From positions 18,230,416-18,294,415 of the forward strand of contig CM063249.1 of the NCBI GenBank assembly GCA_032158295.1: 64,000 nucleotides of DNA, read 5' to 3'. The notes under the pieces were generated by a model. That model ran no database searches, was not told where the DNA came from, and saw nothing but the letters and a program-made list of their open reading frames with translations. Shown piece after piece: positions 1-22,223 of the stretch. The position numbers and the translations under genes are program-made. The stretch is from Pycnopodia helianthoides. Its lineage: Eukaryota; Echinodermata; Asteroidea; Forcipulatida; Asteriidae. Each line of letters begins with the position of its first letter. Position 1 is the stretch's first letter.

Positions 1-110
1 TTTATTCAAGAGAGTGAGAAACAAAATAAACAGAGAAAGGAATAATGCTTTCTTAACTGTATGAAGTGCTTAACAGTTTTACAAAATTTCTTTCCTGAAG
101 GAGAATGCAG

Positions 111-586
111 ATGACCAGCGACCTCTGCCATTCCTGGACCACAGCTACTGCCAACGTCCTCCCCCGGCTAAAGTCAAGGAGCCGTCCACAACAGTTGAGA
201 AGTCCCTTATCGGCTTTGACCAGCCGAGCATCCGACTCATCAAGCTGGATCTCTCCGACAAGGAGGTCACCTCCTTCAAGGAGGCCGAGGAAAACGAGAT
301 CATCGATGTCGTCACCGAGCCTGAAGAAGCTCCACAACCACCTCCCAAGAAGCAGAAGTCAACAAAGCGGAAACACAAGGAAGAGGCTGCGGCGATGGAG
401 GAAGAGGTGGCCATCCCTGAGCCGTCCAAACCTCAATTCATGCCCAGGAACTATTATGAGGAGTGGGGGCTTCTCTATCAGTTCTTGGCGCTGGGGGTAG
501 ATCAGGAGGACGCCTTCTACTTGAGGAAGAGCTACGAGTCCATGCTGCAAGAAGGGAAGATACCTTGGCTGAGCTACACCCACTGG
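111..586 (+). CDS. SETD1: SETD1 exon: linker and N-SET region
   Basis: The acceptor is AATGCAG before 111. The frame opens with two leftover bases and then reads [18 protein letters not shown], like the DHDYC-type segment that precedes N-SET in SETD1 proteins. A Lys-rich stretch ([14 protein letters not shown]) may be a nuclear localisation signal. The N-SET core has a conserved Tyr/Leu pattern ([22 protein letters not shown]) and ends at THW. The donor at 587 (GTCTCG) is weak. It is chosen because it keeps phase 0 with 1490 and preserves the THW-V junction of the family. The reading frame also runs on to 733 without this splice. Confidence 0.85.
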
Positions 587-3500
587 GTCTCGCATTCATA
601 TATCCTTTTTGTGTTGTTCTTGAGTATTAACCCTTTACTCCATGGGCCTTTTTTGCCTGCAGGTGACCTCAAATCCTCCTATGTCACTCCACACCAACAT
701 GACTTTAAGATTGGAATGCCTGACCCAGGATGAGCAATTGTTATTTGGGCCTACATTCCTCAGTCCTTCTGAATCCTTCATCTCAGAAAATTGTCCCCGT
801 GCATGACGTGCAGCGCACTTACACGCGCCTCTCCTGTCCGTCACTTTGGGAGTCAAAATCTACACAAAGGAATTGACCCCCAAAATGGTGGAAATGGTTG
901 AGGTGCGTTCGGCGTCTGCAAGGAGTCATTCTAGAAGGATTTGGGAGGGTAAGGATTAATCAACTACTGTTTGCAAGCACTGTTTTTAAGACAACACCAT
1001 TTGTTTTATTTTCCTTCTCATCACTGGGAACCCACTTTCCGTGTTAGCAGAGAAAATCACAAAACACGCCAGCTAATCAAATAAATCTCTGTCAATGTGA
1101 AGCTTAGTCTTGGCCGACAGGCAGATTCTAATCCCATCCAGAAATGAGGAGATCCAAATTTGACTCCATCACAGTAGGATCCGAATCCCAATCAGCAATA
1201 ATGAGATCCAACAATATCAATTTTCCACACTTTAACCTAAGCTAACAAACTTTAGATGGAACAAATAAAGGTTGTTGCCTCCCTTTTTGTACGAGCTCTG
1301 CTGATTACCATAAAATAAGTTGATCACAGCAGGAAAGAGGCTGTGTTGGTAAAAAAGAAATCTCAATAAAATTGTTGTTTACTCTGTCATTAGTGTTTTT
1401 GGTTTTGATTCGATTGTGAATTTAATTGAAATTGAATGTGGTCTGGCGTTATGGTGACCTGTAAAGCCAAAATGGCAACTTTACTGGAGGTTTTCTCCTT
1501 AACTGACCCCCTCCCACTGACGGCAATTCCAGACCCGCCCAAGAAGAAGCGGAAGACTGACGAGGTCAGGGTCCACGCCACGGGGACGGCCAGGACGGAA
1601 GGATTCTATAAGATCACAACCCAAGAGAAGAAGAAGTACCTGAAGAGGCTGCAGACAATCTCACTGGATAAGAGTCATGATAATCAGGTACGCAAAGTAG
1701 GAGTAGGCAAGCAAATTTGCTAAGCACTTAAACACCTGCTTAGCTGAAATAGGTAGCCAGTTTAATAGAGGGCGTGTCGTTCAGACTCAAATTCCATGGG
1801 TCCAATTTCATAGAACGTGTATGCAGACATTTTCCGCTTATGGAGTACTGGTTAGCAGAATTTGTATTTCATAAACACTGCTTACCTTGAGTAAAACAAG
1901 AGGCATGCTAAATTGCTGGTGATTTTTGTAAGCAGGGCCTAATTTTGTAAGCAGGGCCCAACTTGAACACTGTTCAATTCCCAAGACTTGCTTTTACTTC
2001 CTTTTTATTCTTGTATGCATTTCTGCCATGTTGCCAAACTCTTGTGTTATGTAATATTCATGGCGTCATTCTGCATAACTCCTTCTTGTCATTGGTATCA
2101 TAATAACGTTTAAAATATTCTTGTTATTAATATTATTATCATTTTTAGTTAACATATTCTTCTTTAAGTTAAATTGTTAATATTTGCTTGTTTGATGCTC
2201 TTGTTTTTGCTGTAAGATGTTTTGGTTTGTATATGCAGTGGGAATTTCAATACAATTCTCTTTTTGGCTTCTGAAAATGCCCCCGTATTGGTTTGCTCCT
2301 AATCCATTTTATTATTTGTATAATTTTGTTTGTCATTCAGCTCTTGATTGTCTTTAATTTAAAGGGAGGGCATACCTTTGAACATTAATGGCCATAAGAA
2401 CTTACTTGTTAAGAAGCATTGCAGCTGTCAATAATGTATAACATTTTGAGAATCAATTCCCTTCTTAAAGGAATGTGGTTTTATAGAGAAGGATTCAAAA
2501 ACATTTCAAACCGGGAAATGTTTCTCAAATTGTGTTTTCCAATTATGGATTATTCTTCCTGCATTTTATAGGATTAATACAATAGAACGGTTTCAAAACC
2601 AAAGGTATACTCTGCCTTTAAGTAATTTTTCTAAATTTGTTTATTCCTTTCTTTTTCACCAATATAGAAATAAATGTTGAATTGAATTGAATTGAATTGA
2701 AATATAAACAGGGTACCTGTGAGATTTATTCTTTTTTGTGTGGAGGCTTTAGTTAAAACTGAAAATGTTTTATTGATCTGTGTTGATTTCTTTGCAGGAC
2801 CCCAGTGTGACAGTCATAGCGGCTAGCGGCAAGCATAACGAGCTCTCAAGGGAGGCTAGGTCCGACCAGAGGAGGGCAATGGCTACCCTGTCCAGGCAAG
2901 ATGGTGCCGTGTCGGATCTACTCAAATTCAACCAACTCAAGGTAATAAATCCAACCAGAGATTTCTCAGAGATTTTAGGATTTTTTGAGGTACTATCCAG
3001 GATTGGTAGAGCTGACGAAATGGTCACAGACAGTGTTCTTGTTTTGTGTGATCAGCCAAATATATATGAAATAACAAACCTGTGAAAACGTGGGCTTCAT
3101 CTGTTGTGTAAGTCGGGAGAAAATAGTGAAAAGCCATGCACAATTTTCAGCATGTAAACACATTGTCCTTAATTTTGGTTAAATTTTTTAGGTTTTTCTC
3201 AAATATGACTTCATTTCACGGAAAAAATGGTTCTAGTATGAAATTCATAATCAGTATTAAGCTTTCAGACAAAAATTAAACAATGCTGTTTTTTAACGTT
3301 ACCAATCCCGTATAACACCTTTATTCCAAACTCCCTTGAGTGATTCACAGAGATTTGACCTCACTCTGACAAAATCCAACACCTTGAAGTGTCAGTCAAC
3401 ACCTAAACAGTTGGATTATGGTGGTATACCTGATCCCATGTCATTGAAAACGGCTGTAACCCATAGTGTACAATACTACAATTTGCAAATCAATATTGTT

Positions 3501-5237
3501 TGTGGCTGTTTCCCTGTCAAGTTTATGGCTCAATTATTTGAGACAAACGGCTTTACGAAATTTGACCCAGACATTACCAACATACTTTCTTTGGAGTCTT
3601 ATTTAATTATTATTTTTTTTCTTCCTGTTTTTTCAGTTCCGTAAGAAGGAGCTGAAGTTCTTGAAGAGCGGTATCCACGGCTGGGGTCTGTACGCCATGC
3701 AGCCCATCTCGGCCGATGAGATGGTCATCGAGTATGTCGGAGAGGCCATCCGCCAGAGCATTGCCGACGAGAGGGAGACTCGGTACGAGAAGCTGGGCAT
3801 CGGGAGCAGCTACCTCTTCAGGATCGACGCCGATGCCATCATCGACGCCACCAAGACCGGAAACCTGGCGCGCTTCATCAACCACAGTTGCAATGTAAGA
3901 AACTCTTTGTGTATGTGTTTGTGTGTGTGTGTGTGTGAGTTTGTAGTGACATTCAAACCGAGGACTTACAACAAAAGGGACAATAGGTCCACGTTTGCTA
4001 TCACAAAGGAAAACAATGGGGACCACGTTTGTCAGGACAAAGAGTTGAACAAAGGAGGGTCCACGATTGGAGGTCATTACACACTTGTGTGTGTAAGTGC
4101 TTCTTAGTTGTTTGGATTCTTGATTGTTGTGTTGGTTTGAGCACTTTTATTCACACATTGTTGAGGACTTTGAATTAATTTTGTTTAGAGAGCTTGAGGT
4201 GCACACAATTTTCCAATTGTCAATGTCATTGGTTTTGAATTGTTCTTTTCTCTTTATTAACATGAATCTAACAGGTGTATTTTCTATTTGATTTTATATG
4301 ATGTATCCTTTATTTGTTCATTCACTGTCATTTTATGTCCTTTATTATAATTTGCATTCATTTTAAAAAATATATATTTGCAGTAGTTTATGTGATTGTT
4401 ATGGAGGGGAAAGTGTCTTTTCAGGTCTTGACAAACTGACTGGATTAGTGGTCTGAGGCCAGCGATTTTAGCTTTGGGGCCAGTAACCTCAAAACTGGAC
4501 AAGTCCAGCGAGCGAATTAATATTGACTACTTTATTCCTTAGCTTTTCATGTACAAACTTCAACCTTAACAAGAAAATTTGTCGTACATGTGGTTATGAA
4601 AAGAAAGAAATAGTTGTAGTTATGATCTTTAAAAAATGTAGTTGATATTTTTTTCTCAACTTTGAGTCTGGCTTTTTGTTGTCATGTATTTGTTTTATGG
4701 TTTCATATTCCCCTTGTGTAAATCAATTAATGCGTTTCAATTATCGAAAGGCCTATAAGCTTAACCTTTATGCTGTTATGTCAGTTGTCTTAACTCTAAT
4801 GTTTTTGCTTGTCAGGACATGATTTGTTTTTAGGTTTAAAATTCCCCTCGTTAATGCGTTACAATTAACTTACAGCCTATAATCTTAAGCTTTGTAATGT
4901 TTAGTCAATTATTTTAATGATCATGTTTGCGTGCTTGTCGGGATACAATTTATATCTGTGTTTCCTCTCTTTGGTTTGCCAAGTGTCCATGTAACTCTGG
5001 TTTCCCATTTTGATCAAATAGAATGACGATGTGTTTTTCCCCTTCTTTTTCCCCCCTCAACAGCCAAATTGTTATGCCAAGATCATCTCCATGGAGTCGC
5101 AGAAGAAGATTGTCATCTACTCCAAGCAGAATATTTCCACTGGGGAGGAGATCACGTACGACTACAAGTTCCCTCTCGAGGATGAAAAGATTCCATGTTT
5201 GTGTGGCACATCTCAATGTAGAGGCACCCTCAACTAA
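111..5237 (+). CDS. SETD1: SETD1/Set1-type histone H3 lysine-4 methyltransferase, C-terminal part (5 exons)
   Basis: Catalytic subunit of the COMPASS complex, which methylates H3K4 at promoters in the nucleus. Five exons can be read: 111-586, 1490-1687, 2798-2941, 3637-3894 and 5064-5237, all joined in phase 0, giving the last ~415 residues. In order they carry an acidic/Lys-rich linker, the N-SET region (a [15 protein letters not shown] segment, then THW), a WIN-like motif ([10 protein letters not shown]), the [10 protein letters not shown] linker, the SET domain ([23 protein letters not shown]) and a post-SET zinc cluster (CLCGTSQC) ending in RGTLN. The order and spacing match vertebrate SETD1A/B. 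Introns end in AG after pyrimidine tracts and begin with GT. The least certain junction is exon 1 to exon 2 (586/1490). Upstream exons lie outside the window. The SET motifs look intact. Confidence 0.93.
1490..1687 (+). CDS. SETD1: SETD1 exon: basic patch and WDR5-binding (WIN-like) motif
   Basis: Carries PPKKKRK followed by [12 protein letters not shown]. This aligns with the TGSARSEGYYPI segment of human SETD1A, whose Arg inserts into WDR5. The 3' donor (CAG|GTACGC at 1688) is clear. The 5' edge is uncertain. The acceptor used here (GGAG before 1490) has a poor pyrimidine tract; a better-looking AG at 1531-1532 would start the exon at 1533 in a different phase and would need another upstream exon. 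Confidence 0.78.
1798..1960. repeat. Degenerate GGGCCC-ended MITE-like fragment in SETD1 intron
   Basis: The left edge (GGGTCCAATTTCATAGAAC) and right edge (GCAGGGCCCA) resemble the ends of the palindromic GGGCCCAATTTCATAGAGC elements seen intact at 8579, 41026, 50071 and 52548. The interior (CTTACC, CTGGTTAGCAG) also resembles those copies. It is too decayed for sure boundaries. Confidence 0.45.
2359..2621 (+). mobile_element. TTAA-flanked MITE, AGGGAGGGxATACC family, copy 1
   Basis: Bounded by TTAA at both ends. The left terminus AGGGAGGGCATACCTTTG is the imperfect reverse complement of the right terminus CAAAGGTATACTCTGCCT. The internal sequence (ATGTATAACATTTTGAGAATC) is shared with the copy at 59632. 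It lies in the intron between SETD1 exons 2 and 3. Confidence 0.8.
2675..2703 (+). repeat. TTGAA pentanucleotide repeat
   Basis: Four to five TTGAA units follow AATAAATG. This resembles the 3' tail of a non-LTR retroelement. Similar pentamer tails are at 15729 (TTCAA) and 33481 (GAAAT). Confidence 0.6.
2798..2941 (+). CDS. SETD1: SETD1 exon: pre-SET linker
   Basis: Reads [11 protein letters not shown], then [14 protein letters not shown] and [10 protein letters not shown]. The last two match the RSEQRRLLSAI and SDLLKLNQLK segments just before SET in vertebrate SETD1. Acceptor TTTGCAG and donor AAG|GTAATA keep phase 0 on both sides. Confidence 0.93.
2988..3322 (+). mobile_element. MITE, AGGTATTATACAGGATTGG family
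   Basis: The left end (AGGTACTATCCAGGATTGG) and right end (CCAATCCCGTATAACACCT) are imperfect inverted repeats. The body (GGTAGAGCTGAC, CAGACAGTGTTC, ATGAAATAACAAACCTGTG) matches copies at 12013, 15160 (reverse) and 39497. It begins about 45 bp after SETD1 exon 3. Confidence 0.75.
3637..3894 (+). CDS. SETD1: SETD1 exon: SET domain, N-terminal and central part
   Basis: Begins [20 protein letters not shown], holding the GxG motif of the S-adenosylmethionine pocket. It continues through [35 protein letters not shown] and RFINHSCN, the NHSC motif that shapes the cofactor/lysine channel. It is flanked by a strong T-rich acceptor and a GTAAGA donor. A GT microsatellite sits about 20 bp into the following intron. 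Confidence 0.97.
3907..3938 (+). repeat. GT microsatellite
   Basis: An imperfect (GT)n run close to the SETD1 exon 4 donor. Confidence 0.8.
5064..5237 (+). CDS. SETD1: SETD1 last exon: end of SET and post-SET
   Basis: Completes the pseudoknot of the SET fold ([31 protein letters not shown]) and the post-SET zinc site CLCGTSQC, then RGTLN and TAA at 5235-5237. The bases coding the last residues are also the start of the downstream ~130-bp repeat array. Confidence 0.97.
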   Translation, partial: PNCYAKIISMESQKKIVIYSKQNISTGEEITYDYKFPLEDEKIPCLCGTSQCRGTLN

Positions 5238-6480
5238 GATTTGTCGTGCTGCTTGTTCTAGAAGCTGCTTAATATCCGGAACTGAAAGATGTTTGGTAAA
5301 CCTCAGTGGTGAGGCACTCGAACCTCAGAGGTGTGGTACGGTTGAGTTTTGAGGCACCCCTCAACTAAGATTTGTAGTGCTGCTTGTTCTCGTAGCCGCT
5401 TAATATCCAGGACTGAGAGATTTTTTGGTACACCTCAATGGTGAGGTACTTAGACCTCAGAGGTCCAGTACGGCTGAGTATTGAGGCACCCAACTAAGAT
5501 TCGTAGTGCTGCTTGTTCTAAAAGTTGCTTAATATCTGGAACTGAAAGATGTTTGGTACACCTCACTGTGAGGCACTCAAACATCAGAGGTGTGGTACGG
5601 TTGAGTTTTGAGGCACCCTCAACTAAGATTTTTCATGCCTCTTGCTCTTGAAACCACTGAGCCGGAAAAGAAACATATTGGGTACACCTCATTGCTCATT
5701 GGTGAGGCAATCAAACCTCAGTGGTGTGGTACGGTATGGGTAAGAGGCACCCTTAACTAAGATTTTTGGGGGTTGCTCGCTCAATATCCACAGACAGAAA
5801 GATGTGAAGTTATCCTATTTGTGAGTTACTTCTATCTGATGGATTTATTGTCTGTGTAGTACAGCTTGGTTTAGAGGGAGTCTTCACAAGGTACTTACTG
5901 CTTCCTATTGGCCTTAAGTTTCCAGACCACTGACTTACAGAAAACCGTGAGGTACACCTCAGTGGTGTAATTTAGATCTGTGTTATGCGTATGAGCTAAG
6001 GCGCACCATCAATTAAGATTTTCCATGTTGCCCTCTCTAGAGGCACCTTGGCTAAGATGGAAAGATGTGAGGCGCAACTCATTTGGTAGTGATGTACTCC
6101 CACCTCGGAGGATTTAATGTCTGTGTGGTATGGCATGATGTAGAGGCACACATAACTAATATTTTTAGTGCCTGTTTTTGAAATGCACTGTTGTCCCAGA
6201 GGGGGAGAAGTGAGTTACACTACACCCTTTTGGATCTCGTCTCAGAGAACTTTGTGTTTATGGTACTGCTCGATAAAAAAGCACTCTCAACTGAAATGTT
6301 TACATGCGTGTTAAAAATGCACCCTTGACTGAGATTGAGAGGTATGAGGTACACATGACTGAGGCATCCTGCAATAAGTTTTAAGCCTCCAAAATAAAAC
6401 GCACATTGATTGGCCAGAAAGACGTGGGGTAACACCTCACTGTTGGGAGGCTCCCTGAGTTTCAAAAGGTACCCTCACCT
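5214..6480 (+). repeat. ~130-bp minisatellite starting in the SETD1 stop-codon region
   Basis: Units are headed by GAGGCACCCTCAACTAAGAT at 5221, 5351, 5483, 5610 and 5744 (spacings 130, 132, 127 and 134). More decayed units begin near 5874, 6000, 6042 and 6142, and fragments reach about 6480. Each unit contains GGTACACCTCAGTGGTGAGG-like and GTGTGGTACGG-like blocks. The first head is the coding sequence for RGTLN plus the stop, so the array runs from the coding exon into the 3' UTR. Confidence 0.88.
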
Positions 6481-8578
6481 TGGAAGGTGTCATTCTTGTG
6501 GGAAGCTCTTTATAGTGCCGAGATTTCCTCAACTGTACTGGAAAGGCATGTCCATGACCTGAGCTCTAGCTTTGTGTGGACTTTGAAGGACAGTTTCTAT
6601 GTGTGATGGGTCTCGGTGTAACGGCAATATCTACTAATGGAAATATACAATGTCTTTGAGGTCTAACGCTTTTTGAAATGGAAGAGTATCATGTCTTTGT
6701 GGTGCACTTCAATGCCAGAACTGGGATGCAAATATGCCCAGCATTCACTTTTTTTTAACACACCAGGGGGGCATTTCCAACTGATAATGTTGACGGTAGT
6801 TTACAAAACTCCAACGTGATGCAAGTTAAGGCCTGTGCTTAATGCGTAAGCGAGGGAAAAGTCTCCAATAATTACGGGAAAAAAACACAACTACAGGACA
6901 TATGAAACTGAACTAGAATGGATTTGTCTGTAGACCGGGAGATTCAATGACTGAAGATTATGCAGGTGGACGTATGCCATGATTGCAAGGTACACAATGC
7001 TCAACGCTTAAGCAAAGAAAAATTGATACAACATAGTGTCTTCATGTCAAGCACTCACATGACGTGCAGGAATGCTCCTTCAAGTAAAACGCTTTTTTTT
7101 TATTTTATAGAAGTTCTCAGCGCTGTGGGGATGAGAGAGTTCCAAACGGGACTACCCGATTTGTCAAAATGTGGATGAAGTGGCAAAGGTTCTGAGTCCT
7201 TTTTTAACCCTTGTAGTTTGAACTCTGCGTGCAAAAAAACAAACTGGAATTGTCAAGCTCTGTTGTCATTGTACACAAGGGATGTGTACTTGTGGCTACG
7301 GCTTCGACTCTCGCTCAGGCACTGTCTGCCTGTTTGAAGTTCTGGACCAAAGGTGTACGTTTTCTAAAGTACTGAAGGCGCCCAAGCCGAATCCTAAGGC
7401 CCTAGTCACTATTTGTTGATTATTGCCTGGTACCCAACTCATTTTTGTTGAGCATAAGTACCAGTTCATATCAGTTGTTAATTGACTAGTGGTCGTTGTG
7501 CAAATGGTTTGGGGCGCACTCTATTGAAAGCTAGTGCGTTTAAATCTGAGATGAACATCCCCCGAATGGGAAATCAGGTGATTGATGGGGACACTTTAAA
7601 CCGTTTTTGTCACAAAGTTGTGGCTCTGAAATGCTGAAATTCACTTGTCTGTTTTTACGTTCGTTTTCTAGTTGTGTGATGCTTGTACATCGTTTAAATG
7701 TAATGTTTGTGATGGTTGTACCGTGCAAACCACTTTATGAAGTGTTTAGAAAAGCACTTGTTAATACATATATTTGCATTGTGACTTTCACTATTGACCT
7801 ATCCATGAGTCGTTTGTTCTCTTGGGTGGCGCTTAATATTTTTATCCACGTCCTTATTTTGTATAAGACCGAGCTTGGCTGTAATATTTGGAGGTACATA
7901 TAATTCTTTTGGAAGTTTTGATGTATAATGTATATACCAAATTGTCCAGCTATTCATTTGTTTGTTTCTTTATTTGTACATTTGTATTCATTTAAATGCT
8001 GTTATTAATTAATGGTACACCCTACCATAAGATTTCATACTATTTTCTGCTGTTTCGTTTTGAGAGACACTTCTTTGATGTAGTAATCTCGGGAATGTTT
8101 TTGTTTGCAAAGCAACTTGACATGTATGGTTTCAGTTATAGCCAGATTTTATATTGGTGGATAGAGGCAATCCTTGGGGTGTGTCTTGTAACATTTAGAA
8201 GGACGAATAGGCGCTGTAGGTTTCATATTTTGTACATAAATGTATATATTTCATAGGTATTAAAAAAAATAGCAAATTATCAACGACTGAATTGAAATGA
8301 AGAAAAAAGAAAAAGAAAAAAAAAATGCGTCTGAGTTGATGATTGTATTATGTGGAGACCTTTTGTGCATGACGTCACTTTAGCACTGGATTTGGCAGTT
8401 GCTATGGCTGGAACGACGATAAGTCCTATTTGATAACATTGTGGGTGCAGTCAATGGCCATAGCCTAGCCCCAGCCAGAGTCGCTTGGTTCGGATGCAGC
8501 GTGATAGTGGTTCAAAAGGAGTTTGCTCATTGGCCCTACCGGTGTGCCGCGCCGCGCGCACAGAGCTGCCTCCAAGCT
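6481..8578. other. SETD1 3' flank, no further gene seen
   Basis: AT-rich sequence with only short chance ORFs and no splice-framed conserved protein. Part is probably the SETD1 3' UTR, but I cannot place its end. An A-rich stretch lies at 8260-8325. Confidence 0.5.
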
Positions 8579-8829
8579 GGGCCCAATTTCATGGCTCTGC
8601 TTACCGTAAGCAAAGAATCGGCGCTTGCGGAAGCAGGGAATTCCGCGCTTACGTCAAGCGTATTTCACGGGTTAGCGGAGATTTTCGGCTTGTGCGCGTG
8701 CGTACTCCACGTTACTAGGCATTCTACGCTTACACAGCTAGCGCAGAAATTCGGCGCTTGAACAGTAAGCGGAGAATGGTCACCGCAAGCGCAGAATTCG
8801 GCGGTAAGCAGAGCCATGAAATTGGGCCC
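8579..8829. mobile_element. Palindromic GGGCCC MITE with perfect 28-bp inverted ends
   Basis: The left terminus GGGCCCAATTTCATGGCTCT, continuing GCTTACCG, is exactly repeated in reverse complement at the right end (8802-8829). The interior is GC-richer than its surroundings and contains many GCGCTTGCGG/CCGCGCTTAC-type segments. It is the best preserved of this family in the window. Confidence 0.85.
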
Positions 8830-9616
8830 TGGTGGCGTGATCACGTCAATGCATAAGGTCCATTGAGTACTGTACATATGTATCTGTTGTACTGTGTATC
8901 TATTTTGCCTTCCTCCAATTAACTCTTCTGAGAAGGAAACGGTGACAGCCTCCTGAGATCTCCTACAAATACCATCCTTTGAAAACAAATTTTGAAGGTC
9001 AAGGTTTGATTTCGGTTCGAGTTATATAGGCACTCCGTGCAGGACGTGAACTCTTTCACGATGCCCATTTAATGGATTCGTAATTGGTCAAGGAAACATG
9101 CTGCTGCGGAAGTAATATTTTAATGTAAAAAGTCAAGGTATTTGTTGTAAGTGCGAATTCTAGCCTGTGTGTCTTAATTAAAATACAGTTTAGTTGAAAA
9201 CGTGCTCTGACAATACGGAGCTTCAAACAGGCAAGCCAAAACCGTGCTTTCGAAAAGATATTAAGAGCCCATTAATGGTTCTCGAAAATGTGCGCATGCT
9301 CGGACTAAACTTTCATGGAAATTTACCTCTGCTGCCACCTAGCGTTCCAGAGTCTTCCGTTGGCTAAAAAACATCGCGTCTGAGGATAAGTTTAAAAACA
9401 AAGAAAGACGCACAACAAATGCATCATTGTCGGAAGAATTGTCCACTGCACAAAGAACATGGGTCCGCGGGTCCCTATCAAAAACTCTAAAGATCCAAGG
9501 ATCATGGTCTGGATTTCCATAGTTCTGACGTTCTTGTTTATGAGTAACTCTATAGGCTATTTACAGGGGTGACCCACTATCAGCCTCGGATGATAAACAA
9601 CAGGAATATTCATCTT
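8830..9616. other. Intergenic, nothing recognised
   Basis: No ORF, repeat or RNA gene could be supported here. Confidence 0.4.
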
Positions 9617-10269
9617 GAGTTTTACACCTTAAGTAAGTTGAACTTGATTACCACGCTAAATACATTCACATAGGCCTGGGCTATCATATTGAGTTTTACA
9701 CTGCAAGAATTGTAAATTCAAACAAGTTTAAGTAAGTTGAACTTGATTGCTAAATACATTCACATAGGCCTAGGCTATCATCTTGAGTTTTACACTGCAA
9801 GAAAATTCAAACAAGTTTGAGTAAGTGGAACTTGATCACCACGCTAAATACGTTCACATAGGCCTAGGCTATCATATTGAGTTTTACACTGCAATAATTG
9901 TAAATTAAAACACGTTTAAGTAAGGTAAACTTGATTGCCACGCTAAATACATTCACATAGGCCTAGATTATCATCTTGAGTTTTACACTGCAAGAATTGT
10001 AAACTCAAACAAGTTAAAGTAAGTTGAACTTGATTACCACGCTAAATACACTCACATAGGCCTAGGCTATCATATTGAGTTTTACACTGCAAAAACTGTA
10101 AATTAAAACAAGTTTAAGTAAGTTGAACTTGATTACCACGCTAAATACATTCACATAGGCCTAGATTATCATATTGAGTTTTACACTGCAAGAATTGTAA
10201 ACTCAAACAAGTTTAAGTAAGTTGAACTTGATTACTACTCTAAATACATTCACATAGGCCTAGGCTATC
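9617..10269 (+). repeat. ~99-bp satellite-like tandem array, 7 units
   Basis: Units begin GAGTTTTACACTGCAAG at 9617, 9691, 9785, 9879, 9978, 10077 and 10176. Spacings settle to exactly 99 bp in the last units after 74, 94 and 94 in the first. Each contains AAGTAAGTTGAACTTGATT, CACGCTAAATAC and CATAGGCCTAGGCTATC. The last units are nearly identical, suggesting recent expansion. Confidence 0.92.
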
Positions 10270-10881
10270 TATGTACCAGTCACTCGTTGATGTGTGCATG
10301 CAAAGGTGTAATATGTTTGTCTCGAGTCTACTTTTCTACATACACTTCTTTCTACTTGATTTTATTGTCAAATGACGACATGACAACCCGATGTAATAAC
10401 TGGGTTTTGTTTCTCGGGCTATTAGGAATATAGGTCACGCTCGCAGTGCACCCAAAATATCTCGCTAAAAAAAGTCGCAGCGTCTGTGCACGGCTTTGAC
10501 TGTGTGTTTTGTTTACTCATTTTGCTGTGTTTTCTCATAAAGGTACAATGCATATCCATATTTCGTCATTGAACTTAACTAGAGCAGCGCAATAGAAAAC
10601 CTCAATCGGCCAAGGCGGTACCCCATTCAAAAGGTGCAGCTCAACCGTGACCGCCAACTCGACATGACTGTATACTGTTCAGGGTTTGTGCAGTGTACCT
10701 GTGGTGGTTCGGCGACCATAATCTAATAGAAAACTGATGAGAAATATTGATGTCGTGTGAACGACACGCCTAGAGAGGACAATCCACTTCCACCAACTGT
10801 TGCACGAACGAGGCACAACTTTTGTCATTATCTCATCTTGTGGTCTACTCTGGCTTCTGTAGAGGAGATTTTGTGAACACC

Positions 10882-22223
<11,342 letters not shown>

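Noticed and set aside
105..500. 131-residue ORF over the first SETD1 exon
   Set aside because: Wrong frame; Ser/Arg-rich shadow of the N-SET exon.
3610..4077. 155-residue minus-strand ORF over the SET exon
   Set aside because: Shadow of the conserved SETD1 exon; its sequence has no independent support.
7607..8256. ORFs with hydrophobic stretches in 7.6-8.3 kb
   Set aside because: AT-rich chance ORFs in the SETD1 3' flank, with no splice signals or conserved motifs.
8441..8988. ORFs around 8.4-9.0 kb
   Set aside because: They lie mostly in a GC-rich palindromic MITE and carry no recognisable domain.
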